A stretch of 35,821 bases of DNA. It comes from a virus. Position 1 is the stretch's first letter, and every line of letters begins with the position of its first letter. The position numbers and the translations under genes are program-made. The stretch is taken from positions 1 through 35,821 of the IMG/VR virus record IMGVR_UViG_3300020450_001451; one strand, 5' to 3'. Below the pieces are notes generated by a model. It did not search any database. It worked only from the letters and a program-made list of their open reading frames with translations, and was not told the origin of the DNA. Below are positions 23,567 to 30,778 of the stretch, piece after piece.

Positions 23567-24360
23567 TGCTCATACCTTGCTAAAATTTTATCACAAAAAT
23601 CTTTTTCTGTATAATGAAATACTCCGTGCTGGCGGTGGTTACCAATTTTCAAACCATCATTAAAATACCAATCAACTTTTTGTTGCCAATGCTCACTAGT
23701 ATCTACCCAATTTTGAGCATGTAATTTCATATGTACAAAATCTATTATGTCTATGTCTTGAAAATTATCATATTCCATAAGTTCTAACACTATGGCCGCA
23801 CAAACATCAATACTACAATGTTTAGGTTTATGATTTTTGCAGAATATTTCATAAAACTCTTCCCAATTTTCTATTACAGTTTCTAGTAATGCAAAAAAGT
23901 TTGCAACACGTTTTGTTTTTTTAAAGTAATACAATCCTGTGTACACATTTATTAGGTAATTTTGTGAAAAGACTTTTCTATAATAGGTATCATTTATAGG
24001 TTCTTGTCTATATGTAATAGGATTTTGCGTAAAGTATAGTTCTTGATCTTTAAACTTAGACCAATTAATTTTTTCTAAAAATAAAACATCGCTGTCAACA
24101 ACTATTGTTTCGTCATATGGAGAAAGGTTAAAGGCTTTCCATCTGTTTTCTATTTTCCATTCACTACTTTTTGCTTGGTCATGTTTCAATACAATAACTT
24201 TGTCAAATACAAAAGCAGTCTTTTGGTCAACTTCCTTGTCTGTTACTAAAGTAAAATGCATATTATTATTTTTCATACCACTTATTGCACACAGGTATGC
24301 TTGTTTTACATAATCATCTGTAGAATTATTTTGTGCAAATATCAAAACACCTTGTTTCAT
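23554..24360 (-). CDS. GT-A-fold glycosyltransferase, copy 1
   Basis: This 268-residue protein resembles GT8/GT-A glycosyltransferases. It has an N-terminal strand GVLIFAQNN, a FTLVTDKEV strand, and the DxD motif VVDSDVLF (Asp89, Asp91) that coordinates metal and nucleotide sugar. Its neighbour at 24357 shares the DDYVKQA/IDYVKQA segment, the NLSPYDETIVVDSD/DLSPYEQTLMIDTD block and the general length, so they are paralogues. The start is an ATGA overlap with the neighbour's stop, with GAGG 7 nt upstream. Function is probably sugar transfer in the cytoplasm, to a glycan or a phage macromolecule. Donor and acceptor are unknown. Confidence 0.75.
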   Translation of the reverse strand: MKQGVLIFAQNNSTDDYVKQAYLCAISGMKNNNMHFTLVTDKEVDQKTAFVFDKVIVLKHDQAKSSEWKIENRWKAFNLSPYDETIVVDSDVLFLEKINWSKFKDQELYFTQNPITYRQEPINDTYYRKVFSQNYLINVYTGLYYFKKTKRVANFFALLETVIENWEEFYEIFCKNHKPKHCSIDVCAAIVLELMEYDNFQDIDIIDFVHMKLHAQNWVDTSEHWQQKVDWYFNDGLKIGNHRQHGVFHYTEKDFCDKILARYEQCTG

Positions 24361-25145
24361 AGTATTTCCTCTAAACTGTACTTGTTCATAGCATGTATTG
24401 TAAGTCCTTTTGTAGCAATAGGATTATTATCAATAAAAAACATAAGTTTATCTTCATTTATTTCGTGTGTAATATCTTTATCAATAGTATAAAAAAGTTT
24501 TCCTGGCATAGGATTAACAAAATTACCTTTAGAATGATTGTTCATTATATGAGCACCAATACTAAAAGCAAAATCATTACGATATGTTTGCTGTACTATT
24601 TGATATAACATTCTATAATGACGCCATTGCTCTTCAATATGCTGTAATAAATCAAAAAATATTTTGTTTTGTTTACATTTTACAAAATACACACAAGTTG
24701 CCCAATAAAAGTCTACACTTGAATCACTTATTTTACTAAACTCATTGTAATCTAAATTTTGACCTAAATGATAAGCATCTTTATACATGAGTAATGGATT
24801 ATGTTGTTCAAAACAGTGTTTGTAAACATCATCACATATAATAATATCAGTATCTATCATCAATGTTTGCTCATATGGTGATAAATCATAACTTAAAACT
24901 CTTGCATTATTTTTAAATGTTAAATGTTTGCCACTATTACCATTGTTATATAATTTGCTTGTATATCTTTGTGGTGTTTTGAAATCAATTACTTTATCAA
25001 AAACATTATCTGGAACTTTACAGTCAGTAATTACACTTGTTGGTAAATTAAGATACTTCTTTGCACGTTCTGCAACCATACATGCTTGCTTGACGTAATC
25101 TATTTCTTCATTATTAAATGCATGTACTAGTATACCTTTAGACAT
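24357..25145 (-). CDS. GT-A-fold glycosyltransferase, copy 2
   Basis: This 262-residue paralogue of copy 1 has KGILVHAFNN, then TSVITDCKV, then the metal-binding DTD at Asp98 and Asp100 in LMIDTDIII. A C-terminal LTIHAMNKY may supply the distal histidine common in GT8-like enzymes. A longer frame starts at 25172. I prefer ATG at 25145, which has AAGGA 8 nt upstream and begins right before the conserved first strand, as in copy 1. It overlaps the previous stop by 8 nt. The two tandem copies are well diverged, so they probably add different sugars or use different acceptors. Confidence 0.75.
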   Translation of the reverse strand: MSKGILVHAFNNEEIDYVKQACMVAERAKKYLNLPTSVITDCKVPDNVFDKVIDFKTPQRYTSKLYNNGNSGKHLTFKNNARVLSYDLSPYEQTLMIDTDIIICDDVYKHCFEQHNPLLMYKDAYHLGQNLDYNEFSKISDSSVDFYWATCVYFVKCKQNKIFFDLLQHIEEQWRHYRMLYQIVQQTYRNDFAFSIGAHIMNNHSKGNFVNPMPGKLFYTIDKDITHEINEDKLMFFIDNNPIATKGLTIHAMNKYSLEEIL

Positions 25146-25473
25146 TAAGGATTCCTTGTACAGTTCTTTCACTGTTTACTATTTTTTGATATTCAGAATG
25201 ATAACTTTCTGTGGCTTTTGTAAATGCTGTGACTAATTCGTTATAAAACGCTTCTTTGTTTTTTATTTTGATAGGAGTGTTATTATTGTCTACAAAAATA
25301 TCACTTTTTAGTGCTAGTATACTTGCAATAAATTCTCTAGTGGCAGTAAATTGCCCGCCTTCATAATAGACAGTGCATTCTTTTGTATACTTTTCTTGTA
25401 ATATGCGTTTTTGGTTTTTAAATGTTGTAACGTAATCTGCATGTTCTAATGCTTTTTTAAGACGTTGATCCAT
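25138..25473 (-). CDS. Small conserved-looking phage protein, first gene of the large operon
   Basis: This 111-residue protein (MDQRLKKALEHADYVTTFKN at the start) has an N-terminal helix, a YYEGGQFTATREFI stretch and a C-terminal helix. It resembles, from memory only, a small protein found in T4-like cyanophages next to tail genes; I cannot name it. There is no catalytic motif. The ATG has GGAG 6 nt upstream, and it is the first gene after the sigma70 promoter at 25493-25521, so it leads the 17-gene operon. It is probably a phage-core gene onto which the biosynthetic genes were added. Confidence 0.7.
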   Translation of the reverse strand: MDQRLKKALEHADYVTTFKNQKRILQEKYTKECTVYYEGGQFTATREFIASILALKSDIFVDNNNTPIKIKNKEAFYNELVTAFTKATESYHSEYQKIVNSERTVQGILNV

Positions 25474-25492
25474 AATTTCTCCATATAGCAGT

Positions 25493-25521
25493 ATTATATG
25501 ACAGATCGACTAAAAAGTCAA
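25493..25521 (-). promoter_or_regulatory. Near-perfect sigma70 promoter for the 17-gene operon
   Basis: TTGACT (25521-25516) and TATAAT (25498-25493) are separated by 17 bp on the minus strand. Only the last base of the -35 differs from consensus. Transcription should start near 25486, about 12 nt before the 25473 ATG, leaving a leader just long enough for the GGAG site. No other promoter was noticed inside the 16.7-kb operon, so this one may drive all of it. Confidence 0.82.
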
Positions 25522-25524
25522 GTA

Positions 25525-26472
25525 TTAACTACCACTAAAATTGGATTGTCTATTGAGTTGAGGTAATGGTGTATCAACATATACACCACTGGCTCTTTTG
25601 AATCCCATTGTAGTAGTAAGATTGCCTACTACATACTCGTCAATTGGAACAACACCTTTTGCTCCAGAAGTATTACCAGTGTCTGCTTCTTCCATACGTA
25701 TACGGAATTCTATTGTAGAACTGTTTACTTCTTTGCCTCTAATATAATAGTTGTTATCTGCGTAAACTCCACTACCTGTTTTTCTAAAAAGTTGCTGTTC
25801 TGATGAAGTTAATTGAAAGTTTCCTATAGCACTACCTGTACCACTGTTACTTGTGGAAGTATAATTGTAACCAAATGATACTGTGCCTGCATTAGAAAGC
25901 ATTGTTGCCCAGTCATTTGTTTTTGCAACGTTAGCGCCTGATGCTGTGCTAGATAAACTGCTGACAAATGTAATTGTTCCGCCAGCATTAAAATAATGCC
26001 TACGAGCATTTGCACTTGAAAACACTACTCTAAAATAACCATTAAGTTCCTGATTCCATTGTGTAGGTCCAAATGTTAATGTGTCAGGGTCAGTTCCTGT
26101 GGTACTTTGTAATGCTGATAATCTAAATCTATTTGGATTATTTTCCAATACAGACATAGTATTTTCATAGTCAGCAAAACCTTTCAAAACTCCATCTGGG
26201 TTATCACTTGTTTCATCTGCAATTAAATCACCTATTAATGCTTGTGCGATTGTTCCTGAAGAACTTTGATTTGTTTGGTGTCGGCTTATTCTATCAATAT
26301 CAGTAAAAAGTTGATTTAAATGTGTGGCTGTGACTATATTGCCTACAGCAACTTGTGAACTTGCTGTATTTTCTCCATATCCTTCGTTACCAGATCCAAT
26401 AGCAAGGATATTTTCTACCCTTGTTTGCAAATTATTATATCTAGTTGCGGTAATTAAATCACCAACGGCCAT
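25525..26472 (-). CDS. Structural protein, tail-fibre type (paralogue 2)
   Basis: This 315-residue protein is a tandem paralogue of the next upstream gene. Both start AVGDLITA.RYNN, share GSGNEGYG, FTDL or FTDI with HQT, a RRHYFNAGG / RRHFFNAGG strand and a C-terminal ASGxxVDTPxP. The sequence is rich in Ser, Thr, Gly and Asn with beta-type repeats, typical of a fibre or virion-surface protein. It has no enzyme motif. Its own perfect sigma70 promoter lies upstream, which is odd for a late structural gene. A GGAG site sits 8 nt before the ATG. Probable role: receptor-facing or decoration part of the tail, by context. Confidence 0.7.
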   Translation of the reverse strand: MAVGDLITATRYNNLQTRVENILAIGSGNEGYGENTASSQVAVGNIVTATHLNQLFTDIDRISRHQTNQSSSGTIAQALIGDLIADETSDNPDGVLKGFADYENTMSVLENNPNRFRLSALQSTTGTDPDTLTFGPTQWNQELNGYFRVVFSSANARRHYFNAGGTITFVSSLSSTASGANVAKTNDWATMLSNAGTVSFGYNYTSTSNSGTGSAIGNFQLTSSEQQLFRKTGSGVYADNNYYIRGKEVNSSTIEFRIRMEEADTGNTSGAKGVVPIDEYVVGNLTTTMGFKRASGVYVDTPLPQLNRQSNFSGS

Positions 26473-26499
26473 TTACTCTTCTCCAATTATATAGTAAAA

Positions 26500-26528
26500 A
26501 TTATACTATACTTTATTAATTATGTCAA
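26500..26528 (-). promoter_or_regulatory. Perfect sigma70 promoter before a tail-type gene
   Basis: TTGACA (26528-26523) and TATAAT (26505-26500) with a 17-bp spacer match the host consensus exactly on the minus strand. The -35 overlaps the stop codon of the preceding gene. It would transcribe the 315-residue structural gene, and could read on into the biosynthetic operon since no terminator is evident between them. Confidence 0.83.
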
Positions 26529-27433
26529 AGACTATTTGTAGCCGAAAATGCTGGCGCCGGTGTATCAACAAAAGACCCACTTGCTCTTACAAATCCTATT
26601 TTGGCTTCTAATAATCCTTGGACTGGTTCATCAATTTTAAAACCACCTGGGTTATGGTCAAAAAAACTATATTTTACACTAATCGTAGAACTAGTAGGCG
26701 CCTTAGCAAGAAGAATGTAGTTGTTATTACCATACACTCCTGTTGCTGATTTTCTATATATTTCTTGATACGAAGTTGTTAAGTCAAAATTGCCAATACT
26801 TTGTACAACACCTGTTCCTGATGTTGTTGTTTCTTGATAATTCATGCTTACTGTTCCTGCATTTCCAAGTATAGATGCCCAGTCTTGACTTTTTGCAACA
26901 CTATCTCCTGAAGTAGGAGTATTACTTAATGAACTTATAAAAGTAAGCGATCCACCAGCATTAAAAAAATGTCTACGTGCATCACTATCTGCAAACGCTA
27001 CTTGAAACTCACATTCAATTGGTGCTGTCCATTGATTTCTACGTTGAATTACTTCAGCGTTATTCAGTGTACTACTTTGTGCTGATGCTAATCTAAATCT
27101 ATTTCCTACTGTTTCTATTATACTAATAAAATCTTCGTAGTCTTTGAAACCTTCTTTTGTATCTGCTCCACTAGTATCTTCAGCAACCGAATCTCCTACC
27201 TCAACTTCTGCGATAGAATTTGGAGCACCACCTGTTTGGTGAACAAAAATTTTGTTTAAATCTGTAAACATAGCATTAACGTGGCTTGCATTTATTACAA
27301 CATTGCTTGATACTTGCCCACTGGTTACAGTTTGACCATAACCTTCGTTACCTGATCCATTGCCAAGGATTGCACTTACTCTTCCTTGTGCATTGTTGTA
27401 TCTTGCGGCTGTTATTAAATCGCCAACTGCCAT
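26525..27433 (-). CDS. Structural protein, tail-fibre type (paralogue 1)
   Basis: This 302-residue protein is the paralogue of the 315-residue protein downstream, with the same N-terminus, the RRHFFNAGGSLTFISSL segment and the C-terminal FVDTPAP. The copies differ throughout, so the duplication is not recent. It is low in cysteine and rich in Ser, Thr and Gly. It lies 10 nt after the 493-residue structural gene, with AAGGA 7 nt before the ATG, so it probably belongs to the late structural transcript. The downstream copy has a separate promoter. Function by context: tail-fibre or virion decoration protein. Confidence 0.7.
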   Translation of the reverse strand: MAVGDLITAARYNNAQGRVSAILGNGSGNEGYGQTVTSGQVSSNVVINASHVNAMFTDLNKIFVHQTGGAPNSIAEVEVGDSVAEDTSGADTKEGFKDYEDFISIIETVGNRFRLASAQSSTLNNAEVIQRRNQWTAPIECEFQVAFADSDARRHFFNAGGSLTFISSLSNTPTSGDSVAKSQDWASILGNAGTVSMNYQETTTSGTGVVQSIGNFDLTTSYQEIYRKSATGVYGNNNYILLAKAPTSSTISVKYSFFDHNPGGFKIDEPVQGLLEAKIGFVRASGSFVDTPAPAFSATNSL

Positions 27434-27443
27434 GCCTGCTTCC

Positions 27444-28925
27444 TTATACTTTTAAAACACACTCTATTAACTGCTCCGTATCAGAAGTGCTTGATTCTAA
27501 TGCAACACCTACTAATCCGTTACTAGCAATAGTTGAAGCAACACCGTCCTGCCATGCATAAACTGCTTGTCCTTTTGATACTGGACCTTTTACTCTTACT
27601 GGCACACGACCTTTTAAGCCGACTGCCTGTCCTTCGGACATACTATTCATTAAATATGCTGGTGATTCTGAAATAACACCTATAGCAAAATCACTTACTT
27701 TTGCTGGGCGAACTTCTTTTTCTCCGCCTACTGCTACTACTGTTCCTATTGGTAAATGCTCGTTTGTTTCATAATTCTCTGCAAGGTCTGCGTATTGTGC
27801 TTGTGTTGCTGTTCCTCTAAAGAAATTAGCATGTAAATCACCTGAACTATCTCTTAATGCTGTTGTGCTTGCAATAGCACTTGTGTCTCCTGCATAATCT
27901 GCACTATTAAATCTAATAGCATTTGCACTAGAAGCATTTCCTTGAAAATTATCTGCCCAAACATTTGACCATTTTGCAATACTTGATCCTAATGTATATG
28001 TACTTGTTGCACCTGGATTTATTCCTGTTGATTGAATAACTACACTATTTGTTTGTACACTATTTGCATTACTTGTTTTAAATCTAATAATATTATTTGT
28101 ACCAACTTCATTTGCAATTACGCCTTGGTTACCGTTTTCAATATAAATGTGTAAATCGTTTTGATCACCTATTGTAACACCTGCATCTGGAAATCTTACA
28201 ATATCTTCAAACTCAGTTGCAGTTCCTGGTGTACTTTGTACAAAACTGCTTGCTTCTAAACCATTAAGTTTCAAAGCATTACTTGCCGTTCCCCAATAAT
28301 AATGTCCTACAGGTGTTGTAACTCCATTAGTTGCATCGGTTGTATTAACAAGTGTTAAACCTTTCTTGACTACATCAAATCCTGTAATAGCATTTAACGG
28401 ATCAGTACCGTCAATAGTAAATTCTTGTCCGCTTATAATATAGATAATTTCATCTTCGATTGTTGCGGCAATTACACTATGGTTTATGCTTGCAACATCA
28501 CGAATTGTTTTACTCTGCATCTGTGTAAGACCTGAACCAGCACCTTGCGGTCCAACTAATACAAATGATGTTCCGTTATATGTATATAATTGACTGTTTC
28601 CTGAATCCCACCAAAAGTCACCTGCTGTTAAACCTGCAGGCTGTGTGGTTGAAACTTCTGCACCGCCTGTTGTTTTAAACTTTGAACCATCGTAGAATTT
28701 AATTTTTCCATTTGTTGAGTCATGCCATATCTGTCCGCTAACTGGTTTAGGCGGTTGTGATGTTCCGCTAAAGTTTTCTAACAAAAACAAAAAGTTTTCG
28801 TTTTGTATTTCGCCGTATCCGGCATAGTTCTTACCAACAAATGTTAAATCTGTTGTAAGATCAACGGTGCCATCTTGCACTACTACTAGTGTTGCTCCGT
28901 TGTATTTGTTAATTGTATAAGCCAT
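27444..28925 (-). CDS. Tail-fibre-like structural protein with shared N-terminal domain (third)
   Basis: This 493-residue protein begins with a domain of about 90 residues (VGKNYAGYGEIQNENFLFLL, then SGQIWHDSTNGKIKFYDGSKF) that is repeated at the start of the two upstream proteins. A second motif, AGDFWWDSGNSQLYTYNGT, follows. The middle is Ser/Thr/Asn-rich beta structure. The last 110 residues (DLAENYETNEHLPIGTVVAVGG to the end) resemble a compact beta domain seen at fibre ends. An AAGGG site precedes the ATG, and the GATAAATA late element lies 24 nt upstream. Probable tail-fibre or baseplate-associated fibre; each relative likely shares one attachment point through the N-terminal domain. 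Confidence 0.78.
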   Translation of the reverse strand: MAYTINKYNGATLVVVQDGTVDLTTDLTFVGKNYAGYGEIQNENFLFLLENFSGTSQPPKPVSGQIWHDSTNGKIKFYDGSKFKTTGGAEVSTTQPAGLTAGDFWWDSGNSQLYTYNGTSFVLVGPQGAGSGLTQMQSKTIRDVASINHSVIAATIEDEIIYIISGQEFTIDGTDPLNAITGFDVVKKGLTLVNTTDATNGVTTPVGHYYWGTASNALKLNGLEASSFVQSTPGTATEFEDIVRFPDAGVTIGDQNDLHIYIENGNQGVIANEVGTNNIIRFKTSNANSVQTNSVVIQSTGINPGATSTYTLGSSIAKWSNVWADNFQGNASSANAIRFNSADYAGDTSAIASTTALRDSSGDLHANFFRGTATQAQYADLAENYETNEHLPIGTVVAVGGEKEVRPAKVSDFAIGVISESPAYLMNSMSEGQAVGLKGRVPVRVKGPVSKGQAVYAWQDGVASTIASNGLVGVALESSTSDTEQLIECVLKV

Positions 28926-28949
28926 GTTTCAACCCTTTAATTATAACTA

Positions 28950-28957
28950 TATTTATC
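28950..28957 (-). promoter_or_regulatory. Late-promoter-like GATAAATA
   Basis: On the minus strand GATAAATA lies 24 nt before the ATG of the 493-residue structural gene, in one of the few intergenic gaps. It matches the NATAAATA late motif of T4-like cyanophages. A TATAAT hexamer 4 nt further on lacks a -35, so the late element is the better reading. Confidence 0.55.
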
Positions 28958-30778
28958 TTACACACTAGATGTAAGGTTTTGGCTAAATGTCCAATTCCCA
29001 CCTGATGTGACGTATTCCTTTAATGATCTTGTTACACTAACTGTAACTGATCCAGTTGCATTACCAAAACCAACATCTTGTAACACTGATTCGTTTTGGA
29101 CTCCTGCGGCGTCTACTGCTATAAACGATTTAGTTGTGACTGCTGTTATATCAATACCTGTAACACTTGCACCGCCAAGTGTTGTACAGTGAATTTTTGC
29201 AGTTGTACCGTTTGCAACAGTACTTGCATTAACTAAGTCGTTTAGCACCAAGCCAATTTGTGTATCATTCAATCCTGTAATATCCATACTAAATGAAATA
29301 GCCGCCGCTGAAATTGATTCATCAACATATTGTTTTGATGCCGCGTCTGTTGCTTGTGTTGGTAATGCTAAAGCAGTAATTTTTTGATTTGCTAAATTTA
29401 CGTCACCGTTTCCGTTAATCGTAAGTCCACTAGCACCTGTAATTGTACTACCATTAATATTGATATTATCAACATCTAATGCTGTTAGAGTACCTACACT
29501 TGTAAGACTAGATGCTGTAACACCGCCTCCTAATGTTGTAGCACTTAGTACTGATGATCCTGCAATTTTGTATTCGTTACCTGTTGTAACATTAATATTT
29601 TCTGTTGCTGTCCAACTATTAGTTGCTTGTATCCAAGTCCATTTTTTGTCTGCTCCTGTAACTCTTATAACCATACCAGCATCGTCTACGCCTGCATCTG
29701 TTAAAAGTGTACTATCGCTAGTAATAGCAAGTTCAATTTGTTTATCTTCTACTCTTAAATTACTTACATCTATACTTGCACTAGATCCTTCTACTAATAA
29801 ATTTCCTGTTACACGAATATCTCCTGTAACATCTAATGTATACTCTGGTGTGTTATCAAAAATACCTACACGTTTATTTGCCGCGTCTATGAATACAGCA
29901 TCAATTTGTTGTGCCCCTGCGGCTGTACTTGTAACTCTTATTGCATAGTTTTCATCTAATTGTGCATTCGCTGTAACAAATGAATTACCTATAATACTTA
30001 AAGTTTGGTTAGCATTAGGTCCTATAGTAACCCCTGATGAATTACTAACTGTTAGAGAACCAGTAATAGTGTTATTTGTTGTTGAACTTACAAAGTTATC
30101 AGCACCAACTTTCGTACCGTCTGCTTTTATTAATGCCTTTGCCGCATCTGCTGTTCCTTCAAATATAAAATTATCTTTGTCAATTACGTTTATACCTTTT
30201 TTGATATTACCTGTAATACCATCTATTGTGTACCCTACTGCTGGGGTAAATTCAACATTACTAATAACAGCGGCTCTTGCTGTTGAACCATCAGTACCAT
30301 TACCTAAATATAAACTTGCAAGTGTACGACTTCTGTCTTGAGTGTCAAGAACACTTTCAATTCTAAATCCTGTCTCACCTTGTTTTGATTTGTATACCGG
30401 TCCTGCTAATGTAGGATTACCTGATCCATCAAAAAAGTATAACTGATCATTTACATTGTCAATCCATAGATCACCAGCAACCATAGCAGGTTGTTGTTTT
30501 TGTACAAAAGGTCCACCAACATATTTAAAATATGTACCTTCATAAACTTTTACACGGGCTTCACCTGTATCAAACCAAAGTTGTCCTTTTATAGGATTAG
30601 TTGGACTATTAGAATTACTAAAATTTTCTAGTAGTTTTATAAAATTTTCATTAAATGCTTCACCGTATCCTGTATAATTTCTACCTACTAATGTAAGCGA
30701 TGTACTGTTAACATCAATAGTTCCATCAATTAAATCTACTAGTAACGTGCCGTCTGTTTTGTTTAGTTTATACGCCAT
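28958..30778 (-). CDS. Tail-fibre-like structural protein with shared N-terminal domain (second)
   Basis: This 606-residue protein has the shared N-terminal domain (VGRNYTGYGEAFNENFIKLL, PIKGQLWFDTGEARVKVYEG) followed by a second WxD-type motif (AGDLWIDNVNDQLYFFDGSG). A long beta-rich stem follows, with a YTLDVTGDIRVTGNLLVEG repeat-like segment and ATDAASKQYVDESI, a motif common in fibres of marine myoviruses. The C-terminus (TSGGNWTFSQNLTSSV) is a beta end. The ATG overlaps the upstream stop by one base (TAATG), so translation is coupled. Probably a fibre subunit; the precise T4 counterpart is not clear. Confidence 0.78.
   Translation of the reverse strand: MAYKLNKTDGTLLVDLIDGTIDVNSTSLTLVGRNYTGYGEAFNENFIKLLENFSNSNSPTNPIKGQLWFDTGEARVKVYEGTYFKYVGGPFVQKQQPAMVAGDLWIDNVNDQLYFFDGSGNPTLAGPVYKSKQGETGFRIESVLDTQDRSRTLASLYLGNGTDGSTARAAVISNVEFTPAVGYTIDGITGNIKKGINVIDKDNFIFEGTADAAKALIKADGTKVGADNFVSSTTNNTITGSLTVSNSSGVTIGPNANQTLSIIGNSFVTANAQLDENYAIRVTSTAAGAQQIDAVFIDAANKRVGIFDNTPEYTLDVTGDIRVTGNLLVEGSSASIDVSNLRVEDKQIELAITSDSTLLTDAGVDDAGMVIRVTGADKKWTWIQATNSWTATENINVTTGNEYKIAGSSVLSATTLGGGVTASSLTSVGTLTALDVDNININGSTITGASGLTINGNGDVNLANQKITALALPTQATDAASKQYVDESISAAAISFSMDITGLNDTQIGLVLNDLVNASTVANGTTAKIHCTTLGGASVTGIDITAVTTKSFIAVDAAGVQNESVLQDVGFGNATGSVTVSVTRSLKEYVTSGGNWTFSQNLTSSV

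Noticed and set aside
29460-29948. 162-residue plus-strand frame opposite a fibre gene
   Set aside because: Hydrophobic, proline- and valine-rich translation is the mirror of a Thr/Gly/Asn-rich fibre sequence. It has no ribosome site or promoter.
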